64,000 nucleotides of DNA, from assembly GCA_900539715.1 (NCBI GenBank), contig UQDA01000005.1, positions 1 to 64,000 of the forward strand, written 5' to 3'. The stretch comes from an uncultured Lachnospiraceae bacterium. Its GTDB lineage: Bacteria; Bacillota; Clostridia; Lachnospirales; Lachnospiraceae. The notes beneath the pieces were generated by a model. That model was not told the origin of the DNA and did no database searches. It saw only the letters and a program-made list of their open reading frames with translations. The translations under genes were made by a program, and so were the position numbers. Each line of letters begins with the position of its first letter. Within the stretch, counting starts at the first letter, position 1. This document shows positions 1 through 6,495 of this stretch, piece after piece.

Positions 1-2
1 AC

Positions 3-740
3 ATCGGATCAACAGAGTGCTTCTGTTATGATAAGAAAATGGCCGGCTTTGCCGCACAGGAGCATATTGCAGAGTTCAAGGACGGAAAATGCCCGGTGCA
101 GCTGATGGTGATGAAATGCGACAAGTTCAAGGGCAAAGGCTTTGACGCCTTCCTGATGAGCCAGATGTGGGACTGCCAGGAGGACCGGGAGCGGATCTTC
201 CGGGAGTGCAAATATCAGGTGGTGGCCACCGATATGCTGGCAGCGACGCTCCCGGCGCTGGAGCGGGCCAACCTGGACGCCGGCTTCTTGGAGGCTCTGG
301 CGGAGCTGTACCCCACCTGTGAGGCGTTCTATTTCCAGAACTGCGGCAAGCTGTTTCTGGCGGAGGATGTGCGTTCCCATCAGATCGAGGGCTCGGATCG
401 CTTCATCCGCTTTGGCGTCAATGTCCGTTTCTTCAACATCGAGGGCACCGAGGATATGCTCATCGACACGGTGGGCATGAGCACCCTGTTCCTGCCCGAC
501 CTCCAGTACCACTTCCACGACATGGACCCCAACTGGGTGGTAAACCACGCCTACAATGTGGCATCGTACATATTGGAGCATGATAACCCCATTCAGGATG
601 GGGAAACCATAGACGGCGTGGCGGATGGCCAGATGTGCCGGGAGATTCAGTGGAAGTGCCAGTATGAGGACGCCCTGATCCAGCCGCCCAGAGGGGTGCT
701 GGACATTAATATGGGAGAGTGTGCGTCTGGAATGCGTTAA
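3..740 (+). CDS. DUF4261 domain protein, 5' end outside window
   Basis: The reading frame is open from base 3 and stops at 740, so the N-terminus lies to the left of the window; the first internal ATG is at 39. The C-terminal half resembles DUF4261 proteins as I know the family: an 'RSHQIEG' stretch, 'VRFFNIEGT', 'DLQYHFHDMDPN' and 'HAYNVASYI'. The biochemical role of DUF4261 is not known to me. The gene is clearly GC-richer than the AT-rich DNA that follows from about 800, which suggests a separate origin. It ends just before a strong hairpin that can terminate in both directions. Family assignment is fairly sure; function is not. Confidence 0.75.
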   Translation: MGSTECFCYDKKMAGFAAQEHIAEFKDGKCPVQLMVMKCDKFKGKGFDAFLMSQMWDCQEDRERIFRECKYQVVATDMLAATLPALERANLDAGFLEALAELYPTCEAFYFQNCGKLFLAEDVRSHQIEGSDRFIRFGVNVRFFNIEGTEDMLIDTVGMSTLFLPDLQYHFHDMDPNWVVNHAYNVASYILEHDNPIQDGETIDGVADGQMCREIQWKCQYEDALIQPPRGVLDINMGECASGMR

Positions 741-758
741 TATAAAATGATGCCATAT

Positions 759-805
759 AAAAAAGATAGTTGACATTATATCGTAAAATGACAGCTATCT
801 TTTTT
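759..805. terminator. Bidirectional hairpin terminator
   Basis: An 11-base arm (AAAAAAGATAG, 759-769) is perfectly complementary to 795-805, and pairing continues imperfectly into the loop. A-tract and T-tract flank the stem, so it can work for the DUF4261 gene on the plus strand and for the minus-strand gene ending at 821. Confidence 0.75.
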
Positions 806-820
806 ATATAAGGGTTTTGG

Positions 821-1102
821 TTAAGATTTTCGTTCTACAAACCACCGGCCTATATAAGCTCCCGTTAAATTTGTACTGCGTTCAAAAAAGAGATGGCTTT
901 GCTTTCCGTTTACCAAAATTGTATAACAGTCGCCCTGACCTCCAGCTTTCCTTGCGACAGAGGGTTTCACATTCAAAATGCGGTCAATTGTATAAGGCGT
1001 TCCGTCTTCCCAGGTAAGTTCTTCTGGAAGCATTTTTCCGTCTGGAAGGAAGGCTGCTCTTACGTTTACATAAACCTTGCAGTCTGTCTGAACACCGCTC
1101 AT
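821..1102 (-). CDS. Small conserved hypothetical protein (93 aa)
   Basis: Not assigned to a named family. A strong ribosome site (TAAGGAGGT) lies just upstream of the ATG at 1102, so this is very likely a real gene. The protein is compact with no membrane segment. Its core 'PDGKMLPEELTWEDG' and the ending 'GRWFVERK' suggest a small beta-barrel-like protein of a type seen in clostridial mobile elements; this is recollection of a pattern, not a domain match. It is the last gene of the minus-strand group XRE-ImmA-194 aa-93 aa and ends at the bidirectional terminator. Its first 119 bases overlap the end of the upstream frame. Confidence 0.65.
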   Translation of the reverse strand: MSGVQTDCKVYVNVRAAFLPDGKMLPEELTWEDGTPYTIDRILNVKPSVARKAGGQGDCYTILVNGKQSHLFFERSTNLTGAYIGRWFVERKS

Positions 1103-1568
1103 ATAGTTCTACCTCCTTAAAAAGTTTTTTAACTTCTTCCAGTTCTTCCTCAAGTGTAGATGCATCTGAATGGAAAATGAGATGTGCTTCATCCTTTGTC
1201 CATCCGCATAGCAGATAATCACCAGTATGTGTTAGCTCAGAGGTATAGTAAAAATATTGCTGCTTATCTAATTGACAGCAGAAATAGACACACCGGGTAA
1301 GAGGGGAGAAGACAGGAGATGGAGTAATAAGCTGATAGATGATAGTTGTCCCATTGTTGCAAAGTTCTTTTCTAAGGGAAAAATCGTTTTCCGTATATGG
1401 ACAAATATAATCAGACTCTTCCTGATACATGGCATGGAACAAGTCAAGGTATAGATCGGAGCCATTTTTTTCAAGATCCTGACAAAATGATTTTGGGGAA
1501 AGATAGAAAAAATGGGGGTTCCATTTATGTTCTACATAGTATATATCGCGGATAGTATCTTCGTTCAT
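984..1568 (-). CDS. Hypothetical protein of the XRE/ImmA operon (194 aa)
   Basis: Not recognised. A soluble protein rich in Tyr and Cys in its middle, with an acidic helix near residues 140-150 ('LEEELEEVKKLFKE'). It starts with ATG at 1568 after a GGAGGAC-type ribosome site and follows the ImmA-like gene by 11 bases. The last 40 or so codons overlap the next gene by 119 bases in another frame and turn into a basic, low-complexity tail ('SSLPSRRKNASRR'), so the native C-terminus may lie earlier and a frameshift near 1105-1130 is possible. Position suggests a role in the same regulatory or stress module, but nothing in the sequence shows what it does. Confidence 0.55.
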   Translation of the reverse strand: MNEDTIRDIYYVEHKWNPHFFYLSPKSFCQDLEKNGSDLYLDLFHAMYQEESDYICPYTENDFSLRKELCNNGTTIIYQLITPSPVFSPLTRCVYFCCQLDKQQYFYYTSELTHTGDYLLCGWTKDEAHLIFHSDASTLEEELEEVKKLFKEVELYERCSDRLQGLCKRKSSLPSRRKNASRRTYLGRRNALYN

Positions 1569-1579
1569 CAGTAGTCCTC

Positions 1580-2101
1580 CTATTCAATTGTTTTCAGAAA
1601 ATTCCCATGTGATACGATGGGAGACTCCAGTTTATAACCTTTACGTTTCATGACACGAAATTTAAAGTCCAGTAATTCTGCTGGTACATAAAGAGCTTTG
1701 GCTGCCTGAAAGAAAAACTGGTCTTCGTTTAATGCATTTAATACGCAGTCATCGGATAACAGCAGTTCGGCAGCAAAGAGATTTGCTTCATATTCCTGCC
1801 GATCTGTATCGTCAAATAGTGTAAATTCATGAAACGCAGCTGTTATGTTTGTATGAAGCACGGAGTGAGCAATTTCATGAGCCAGTATGACCCGTTGAAT
1901 CACTTCCGGTAAATCGCTGTTGATTGTGATATGTTTGATTCTGCGGTGCTGAACATAAAATCCTTTGCAGCACCCTTTATATCTTCCCATCGGTTTTAAT
2001 ACCACGATAATTTTCATTGCTTGTGCCAGACGGAATGGATCCGATTCACCATATTTTTTCTGGATCCGTCTGACTTCTTCAGATATGGATTGAATAGTCA
2101 A
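1580..2101 (-). CDS. ImmA/IrrE-family metallopeptidase
   Basis: A zinc metallopeptidase of the ImmA/IrrE family (173 aa). The HExxH zinc motif is 'HEIAH', inside 'ILAHEIAHSVLH', with an acidic 'EYEANLFAAELLL' downstream that supplies the third ligand region. Family members such as ICEBs1 ImmA cleave an XRE repressor encoded next door and so switch on a mobile element after DNA damage. The XRE gene lies directly upstream on the same strand, which fits that pairing. The start is TTG at 2101, behind AAGGAGGGAG; no ATG fits as well. The family is certain; repressor cleavage is inference from the neighbour. Confidence 0.88.
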   Translation of the reverse strand: MTIQSISEEVRRIQKKYGESDPFRLAQAMKIIVVLKPMGRYKGCCKGFYVQHRRIKHITINSDLPEVIQRVILAHEIAHSVLHTNITAAFHEFTLFDDTDRQEYEANLFAAELLLSDDCVLNALNEDQFFFQAAKALYVPAELLDFKFRVMKRKGYKLESPIVSHGNFLKTIE

Positions 2102-2139
2102 AACAGCTCCCTCCTTTCGGACTATATTACGGGAGAAGA

Positions 2140-2577
2140 TTATTGTGGATTTTTCTTTTTGCCAAAGGTTTTTCTGGCTGCTTTTTTACAGTCATAGTAT
2201 GCTTCGGCAACTGCCTGAAAATAAGCATCTTTTGCTTCTTCGCTTAGAGTGCCTCCTGCAAAAAGAGCTGTGTTCTCAGCCAGCATTTTCTGTAGATCCA
2301 ACGCCTCCCTGGTTCCGCTGTTTTTTCTCATATCTTCTACATATTCCATGCGGTCTAAGCCGTAAGATGGATCCTCTATGTTATCGTTCTGCAGATACTC
2401 GGTTGATACCTCCAGTGCCTTTGCCAGTTTATAAAGCTGTGCCTGGTATGGTTTTCTTTCGCCTAATTCATAAGAAGTAATTGTCCGGATACCCATTCCG
2501 GCTTTTTCTGCTAATTGTTTCTGACTTAATCCAAGATTTCCGCGTTGTTCTTTAACTTTAGCACCAAAAGATTTCAT
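2140..2577 (-). CDS. XRE-family repressor, partner of ImmA-like protease
   Basis: A 145 aa DNA-binding protein with an N-terminal Cro/CI-type helix-turn-helix at about residues 7-60 ('LSQKQLAEKAGMGIRTITSYE', shown in part). The C-terminal half is a helical region without a known domain. It is divergent from the Y-family polymerase gene; the 200-base gap holds two promoters and repeated AGTGTGC / TTGCTAA motifs that are the natural operator candidates. By analogy to ImmR/ImmA it probably represses its own and the polymerase operon until the protease cuts it. The HTH is certain, the regulatory target is inferred from layout. Confidence 0.88.
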   Translation of the reverse strand: MKSFGAKVKEQRGNLGLSQKQLAEKAGMGIRTITSYELGERKPYQAQLYKLAKALEVSTEYLQNDNIEDPSYGLDRMEYVEDMRKNSGTREALDLQKMLAENTALFAGGTLSEEAKDAYFQAVAEAYYDCKKAARKTFGKKKNPQ

Positions 2578-2625
2578 GTCAGACCTCCATTCGTTTTAGT
2601 GTGCGTAAACTTGCTAACTGTGCTA

Positions 2626-2654
2626 TTGACAAGTGTGCATGTAGTTGCTAATAT
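2626..2654 (+). promoter_or_regulatory. Sigma-A promoter for the polymerase operon
   Basis: TTGACA (2626-2631), 17-base spacer, TAATAT (2649-2654). It reads rightward to the Y-family polymerase start at 2776, and an AGTGTGC operator copy overlaps its -35 box. Confidence 0.7.
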
Positions 2655-2696
2655 TTGAATTAGCAAGAGTTAGCGAGTATCGGTGACTATATGCAC

Positions 2697-2725
2697 ATTA
2701 TAATGGTAAGTGTGCAAGCTGTCAA
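2697..2725 (-). promoter_or_regulatory. Consensus sigma-A promoter for the XRE operon
   Basis: On the minus strand TTGACA (2725-2720), 17-base spacer, TATAAT (2702-2697), a perfect consensus. It reads leftward to the XRE start at 2577, so its transcript passes through the oppositely directed promoter at 2626-2654. The two promoters therefore face each other. Confidence 0.7.
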
Positions 2726-2775
2726 GAATAAGTGTGCTAATACTTGCTAGAAAAAATTGGAAGAGGGTACAGAAT

Positions 2776-4014
2776 ATGAATCGGACAATCCTTCATAGTG
2801 ATATGAACTGTTTTTATGCTTCTGTAGAAATGATGCTGAACCCAGAGCTACAGGGAAAAGCAGTAGCAGTGTGCGGGTCCACAGAAAACCGTCATGGAAT
2901 TGTTCTTGCAAAATCAGAGAAAGCGAAACAAGCAGGAATAAAAACAGGAATGGTTAACTGGGAGGCAAAACGACTTTGTCCGGATTTGATTTTGGTTCCA
3001 CCCCAGTATGAACAGTATTTAAAATATTCCAATATGGCAAGAGAGATTTATCAGGAATATACAGACCTGGTAGAGCCTTACGGAATGGACGAGTGCTTTC
3101 TGGATGTGACAGCAAGTCAGGTTCTTTATGGTTCTGGAAAAGAAATTGCAGACCAGATTCGCTGCAGGATGAAGAATGAACTGGGATTGACTGTTAGTAT
3201 AGGAATTTCATTCAATAAAATATTTGCAAAACTGGGAAGTGATATGAAGAAGCCGGATGCCATAACTAGCATTGAAGAATCAGAATGGAAACAAAAGGTT
3301 TGGCCGCTTCGGGTATCGGAATTATTATTCTGTGGCCGCTCAACTACAAAGAAGCTGGAGCAAGTTGGAATTTATACGATAGGAGATCTGGCAGAAATGG
3401 ATCATGATTATGTGAACCAGCTTCTTGGTAAAAATGGGCTGATGCTGTGGTCATATGCAAATGGTCTGGATGATAGTCCGGTAATGGAGAAGGACTTTGT
3501 GTCTCCGATGAAAAGTGTGGGGCATGGAATTACTTGTACAGCAGATCTTAAAACGGAAGAGGAGGTCTGGAAGGTTATTCTGGAATTATGCCAGGACATA
3601 GGACATCGATTAAGGATTCATGGATTGAAAGCACAGGGGGTTCAGATAGCGATTCGCAGTCAGGAACTATTTACAAGGCAGTATCAAGGTCAACTTTCCC
3701 TTCCGACGATAGTGCCTTTGGAAATTGCTAAACTGGCGAGGGAACTATTTCAGAGAAATTATGATTGGAAGGAACCTGTGCGTTCGGTAACTGTTCGTGC
3801 AATCAACTTGGTATCAGCAAAAGAACCGGAGCAAATCTGTTTGTTTTCGGATCCAATCCGGCTTGAGAAAGAAGAAAAATTATTTCTGGCGATTGAGGAA
3901 ATTCGGCGGCGATTTGGAAAAAGGGCTATCTATCCAGCGGCCTTGATGAAGGATCTGAAGATGCCGGAATACCGAGATCATGGTTTGATTATGCCGGGAG
4001 TTATGAACCGGTAA
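2776..4014 (+). CDS. Y-family DNA polymerase (DinB/UmuC type)
   Basis: An error-prone translesion polymerase of the DinB/ImpB/UmuC family (412 aa). Metal-binding acidic residues are visible in 'LHSDMNCFYASVEM' near the N-terminus and in 'YGMDECFLDV' near residue 105; 'SIGISFNKIFAKLGSDMKKP' is the typical palm/thumb signature. The chosen ATG at 2776 is preceded by GGAAGAGGG and begins exactly where the family begins; the longer frame from 2710 would add 22 residues overlapping the promoter region. It is first of three plus-strand genes with the ArpU-like and LexA-like proteins. Lying opposite an XRE/ImmA pair, it is probably induced by DNA damage. Confidence 0.92.
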   Translation: MNRTILHSDMNCFYASVEMMLNPELQGKAVAVCGSTENRHGIVLAKSEKAKQAGIKTGMVNWEAKRLCPDLILVPPQYEQYLKYSNMAREIYQEYTDLVEPYGMDECFLDVTASQVLYGSGKEIADQIRCRMKNELGLTVSIGISFNKIFAKLGSDMKKPDAITSIEESEWKQKVWPLRVSELLFCGRSTTKKLEQVGIYTIGDLAEMDHDYVNQLLGKNGLMLWSYANGLDDSPVMEKDFVSPMKSVGHGITCTADLKTEEEVWKVILELCQDIGHRLRIHGLKAQGVQIAIRSQELFTRQYQGQLSLPTIVPLEIAKLARELFQRNYDWKEPVRSVTVRAINLVSAKEPEQICLFSDPIRLEKEEKLFLAIEEIRRRFGKRAIYPAALMKDLKMPEYRDHGLIMPGVMNR

Positions 4015-4028
4015 GATAGGAGGGGCTT

Positions 4029-4571
4029 ATGGGACGGAAAAACTCATTGGCAAAAAACAGTATTCAGATGCTGTGTGTGATGCAGCATCTGGATGAACAA
4101 AATTTATATGAAAGGTCAAAATTGTTATTATCTATTTATCGAAATGTATGCTGGACGGCCTGTGACCGTGCTGCAATGCTTCGTGAAGAAGCAGAATATT
4201 GTTATGGCAGAGAACTGGAGGAGGGGCTTCTATATCTGAATGATTTTGCTCCTACTGTAGAGAGGGAAAAGTTTGAAGAAACAGTAAAAAGCCTGTTCCA
4301 GACCAAGTGGCTTGTGGAACTGGTAGACTCGGCCATGGTTAAAATGCGTGATTTTCCATATTCACCACAGCTTTATTTTGACATTGTGTTTAAGTGTTAT
4401 TTAAGCCGGTTCCGATATACAGAGCCTGAATTACTGGAAACACTTCGGATGGAAAGAAGCACATATTATGATAGAAAAAAGGAAGCAATTAAAATATTCG
4501 GTCTATCCCTTTGGGGGAGTGCTCTTCCTCAAATCAAACAGGCTTTGGAAGAACCGTTACTTTATGAATAG
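4029..4571 (+). CDS. ArpU-like / sigma-region-4-like protein
   Basis: A 180 aa mainly helical protein. The last 50 residues ('LETLRMERSTYYDRKKEAI', shown in part) look like the C-terminal helix-turn-helix of ArpU/RinA-type phage late regulators, in which a helix with 'TYY.RK.EAI' follows a recognition helix. The N-terminal part is not recognised. A strong ribosome site (GGAGGGG) lies 5 bases before the ATG, 14 bases after the polymerase gene, so the two are translated from the same message. The DNA-binding role is an inference from the C-terminal pattern. Confidence 0.6.
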   Translation: MGRKNSLAKNSIQMLCVMQHLDEQNLYERSKLLLSIYRNVCWTACDRAAMLREEAEYCYGRELEEGLLYLNDFAPTVEREKFEETVKSLFQTKWLVELVDSAMVKMRDFPYSPQLYFDIVFKCYLSRFRYTEPELLETLRMERSTYYDRKKEAIKIFGLSLWGSALPQIKQALEEPLLYE

Positions 4572-4586
4572 AGGAGAGGTGGTTTT

Positions 4587-4790
4587 ATGAGCAACAAAAA
4601 GAAAATGGAAGTTTTGTATTTTGTTGAGCAATACATAAAAAGGTATGGATATCCGCCTACTGTGCGGGATATCGGAAAAGGTTTAGGGTATCGTTCCCCA
4701 TCAACTGTGCATGGTTATCTTCGGCAATTGAAGGAAGAACATCTGATTGAAAGTGACGGAAGCAAACCGAGAACGCTTCATATCAATTAA
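4587..4790 (+). CDS. LexA DNA-binding domain without peptidase domain
   Basis: The whole 67 aa protein is the winged helix-turn-helix of LexA: 'YIKRYGYPPTVRDIGKGLGY' then 'SPSTVHGYLRQLKEE'. Full LexA is about 200 aa with a self-cleaving S24 peptidase domain; that domain is absent and the next frame holds no trace of it. The protein therefore cannot autocleave. It may compete with host LexA at SOS boxes or act as a stand-alone regulator of the element. The ribosome site GAGGAGAGG precedes the ATG at 4587, 15 bases after the previous gene. Short stand-alone LexA-like HTH proteins are known in mobile elements. Confidence 0.8.
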   Translation: MSNKKKMEVLYFVEQYIKRYGYPPTVRDIGKGLGYRSPSTVHGYLRQLKEEHLIESDGSKPRTLHIN

Positions 4791-4792
4791 AT

Positions 4793-4834
4793 AGTCCGAC
4801 TAAAGTCCGACAATAGTCCTACTGAAAGTCCGAC
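4793..4834. repeat. Four AGTCCGAC iterons at 11-12 base spacing
   Basis: AGTCCGAC at 4793-4800, 4804-4811 and 4827-4834, and AGTCCTAC at 4815-4822. Starts are 11, 11 and 12 bases apart, about one helical turn, so a protein could bind all four on one face of DNA. They lie directly upstream of and partly overlap a promoter, as expected for an activator or repressor site. Confidence 0.7.
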
Positions 4835-4851
4835 TTCTCTCATGTTATAGT
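4822..4851 (+). promoter_or_regulatory. Extended -10 promoter after the iterons
   Basis: TG-T-TATAGT (-10 at 4846-4851, TG at 4843-4844) with a CTGAAA -35-like box at 4822-4827 and an 18-base spacer. It would drive the sigma-like gene through a leader containing several hairpins. Confidence 0.5.
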
Positions 4852-4918
4852 CAGTACACTGGATGGTCAGTGTGCTGAGCGAGAAGATCTCATACAGAAA
4901 TGTATGGGGTCTTTTTTT
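4851..4918 (+). terminator. Leader hairpin followed by intrinsic terminator
   Basis: A hairpin TCAGTACACTG (4851-4861) with 4868-4878 is followed by a terminator: AGATCTCATAC (4885-4895) pairs with 4902-4912, then seven Ts. It stands between the promoter and the sigma-like gene and so may act as an attenuator. Confidence 0.65.
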
Positions 4919-4956
4919 ATAGTGTTTTGTGCGCTGCATCCAATTTCAAATTTGTT

Positions 4957-4993
4957 AAAAGCCAGCGGGATCCTCCCGTTGGCTTCTTTTTTT
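4957..4993 (+). terminator. Second intrinsic terminator in the same leader
   Basis: GCCAGCGGGA (4961-4970) pairs with TCCCGTTGGC (4974-4983), followed by a run of T broken by one C. This is the second terminator before the sigma-like gene. Confidence 0.7.
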
Positions 4994-5065
4994 CTAAGGA
5001 GCAGCGTATGGAGAAAAGCTCTTGCTTGAGGATTGCCAGAAACCTATGTCGTAGTCCGCCACTTG

Positions 5066-5099
5066 TCCTTCGTTTTCACCACCCAACGAAAACTAAGGA
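5066..5099 (+). promoter_or_regulatory. Hairpin that covers the ribosome site of the sigma-like gene
   Basis: TCCTTCGTTTTC (5066-5077) pairs with GAAAACTAAGGA (5088-5099) at 11 of 12 positions. The right arm includes the AAGGAG of the start at 5110. A second in-frame ATG at 5008 has its own AAGGAG (4996-5001), so translation entering from 5008 could open the hairpin. Confidence 0.55.
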
Positions 5100-5109
5100 G
5101 GGCAGGAAC

Positions 5110-5553
5110 ATGGCAAAACCGTATAAGATACCGGATTTTAGAAAAATGTATCCGGAAGCCAGCGAGGAAGTAATCGCTGTATTGAGAACAAGTGAAAGAA
5201 AAATGCAGTATCAGGAATATGACTTAAAAAGAGCAAGAAATATCGTAGATCCTAAAACAGGAGAGAAAATGACCATTCCTAGCAGAGAGGATTCCTATGA
5301 ACGCCTGCAGGAAATGGCTGTGCAATTTCCAGAAGAAAACAGAAGTGTTGAGGATCAGATTCTGAAAAAAATAGAGTGTGAACAGTTACATAAATTCCTT
5401 TTAGAACTCTCGAAAGAAGAACAGTGGTTGATTCAGGAACTCTATTTTGAGGAACGGACGGAACGGGAGGTAGCTTCGGTACTTGGATTGTCACAGAAGG
5501 CGATAAACAAACGGAGACAGAAGATTTTAGAGAAACTGAGAAAATTATTTTAA
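5110..5553 (+). CDS. Sigma-70-like protein with region 4 only
   Basis: A 147 aa protein whose last 60 residues form a sigma-70 region-4 type helix-turn-helix ('LSKEEQWLIQELYFEERTER' then 'VASVLGLSQKAINKRRQKIL'). There is no region 2, as in the small sigma-like proteins of Tn916- and Tn1549-type elements. The ATG at 5110 begins 'MAKPYKIPDFRKMYP' and follows CTAAGGAGGG; an in-frame start at 5008 would add 34 residues with no domain. The gene sits behind iterons, two terminators and a ribosome-site-sequestering hairpin. Such genes in conjugative elements regulate transfer or excision; that role is inferred here. Confidence 0.75.
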   Translation: MAKPYKIPDFRKMYPEASEEVIAVLRTSERKMQYQEYDLKRARNIVDPKTGEKMTIPSREDSYERLQEMAVQFPEENRSVEDQILKKIECEQLHKFLLELSKEEQWLIQELYFEERTEREVASVLGLSQKAINKRRQKILEKLRKLF

Positions 5554-6166
5554 TTATTTTTCTGTTTTTGGTTCTCAAACTTCTCTGCCAGCGTGGAAAG
5601 AAGTGAAGGGGACTGATTTCTCTTTCTGTTCTTTGGCAAAAACTGTGTGAAACAGTCATATCCGGCAATACAGATACCTTAGTTGTTCAGCCCAAAAGGA
5701 AAAGCACAAAGGAAAATCCGCCACGACCACCTGCAGATAGTCAGAGTGTCTGTCAATAAGATGACATCAAAGGTGCAGAGCGAAAAAAATTTGTCCTTAA
5801 AGCAGTTTTGGCAGACTGCCTGCAATGACCTGAACAGCCTATAATGATACTTCCGTCCAGTCACAGCCCCGCAAAACGGGAACACGCAATGAGGGCGGCT
5901 CGGAGAGACCCTCGGAGGGGAACAATCCCATGACAGCCTTAAGCCATGGCTGGTCAGTGTTGCCGCCCAAAGATATCGGTTGTAACAGGAATATCAGTAT
6001 TTCCGATATCTGGTTCCGGGAAGTTGTGTCGAATAGGAACTTTTGAAAATGAAGAACAAGTGATTTTTAACAGAAACTATGGCGGCAGCTTTATATTTAT
6101 CCAGCCGAAAAGGAAAGATGGATCAGCTGGATAAGGCTGCCGCTATCCTTGTGTTCTAAATCACAA
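5554..6166. other. Non-coding, probably structured region
   Basis: More than 600 bases without a convincing gene. The weak frames on either strand (5679-5885 minus, 5946-6134 plus) lack ribosome sites and family likeness. It contains several short inverted repeats: GAGGG/CCCTC near 5890-5915, GGGGAACAATCCC near 5918, and a perfect nine-base pair AGATATCGG (5971-5979) / CCGATATCT (6003-6011). It could be an untranslated RNA, a transfer origin or a decayed gene; the sequence does not decide. Confidence 0.4.
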
Positions 6167-6188
6167 AATGATAAGGAGGAAGATGTAT

Positions 6189-6443
6189 ATGCGTGTCAAA
6201 GAATTTATGGAATTATATTCTGACAGCAATTTTCATTTTATGACGTCGAAAGGATATTTATTTCTGAATTCTGACCAGGTAAAATCCATACTTTTGGAAG
6301 GGCAGAAAGAAGCAGCCAAGAAGGAGCTGGGAAAGGGAATCCGAGCTGATGAACTTTTGGCAGGCGAGGTCATCAGCGTAAGCTGGAAAAAGGGCATTTG
6401 CCATATGACGGCAGAATTACATAGAGATAGAGACTTTTCATAA
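6189..6443 (+). CDS. Small hypothetical protein upstream of MazF-like toxin (84 aa)
   Basis: Not recognised as a known antitoxin. The ATG at 6189 is preceded by AAGGAGGA with 8 bases spacing; upstream in-frame ATGs at 6168 and 6183 sit on or before that site. The sequence has an N-terminal segment 'MRVKEFMELYSDSNFHF' and a central helix rich in Lys and Ala. By position, some 50 bases before a MazF-like gene on the same strand, an antitoxin role is possible, but it shows no ribbon-helix-helix or AbrB-like pattern that I can identify. Confidence 0.6.
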   Translation: MRVKEFMELYSDSNFHFMTSKGYLFLNSDQVKSILLEGQKEAAKKELGKGIRADELLAGEVISVSWKKGICHMTAELHRDRDFS

Positions 6444-6495
6444 AGAGTAGGAACATTCGTAGTCCAGAGTAGATGGAAGGAGGGGAAGTGTTACG

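Larger units (their letters stand above)
2598..2750. promoter_or_regulatory. Repeated operator motifs in the XRE/polymerase divergent region
   Basis: Four copies of AGTGTGC occur at about 2599, 2632, 2709 and 2731. Three of them are followed after 5-6 bases by TTGCTA(A/G) (2611-2617, 2645-2651, 2744-2750). An inverted pair TTGCTAAT / ATTAGCAA (2645-2652 and 2659-2666) adds a palindrome. The copies sit against both promoters. The likely ligand is the XRE protein encoded at 2140-2577. Confidence 0.65.

Noticed and set aside
2598..2750. CRISPR-like repeats
   Set aside because: Copies are 7-8 bases, unevenly spaced and lie on promoters; no cas genes. They are operators.
5946..6134. 62 aa plus-strand frame
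   Set aside because: No ribosome site, no family likeness, and it runs through a perfect inverted repeat.
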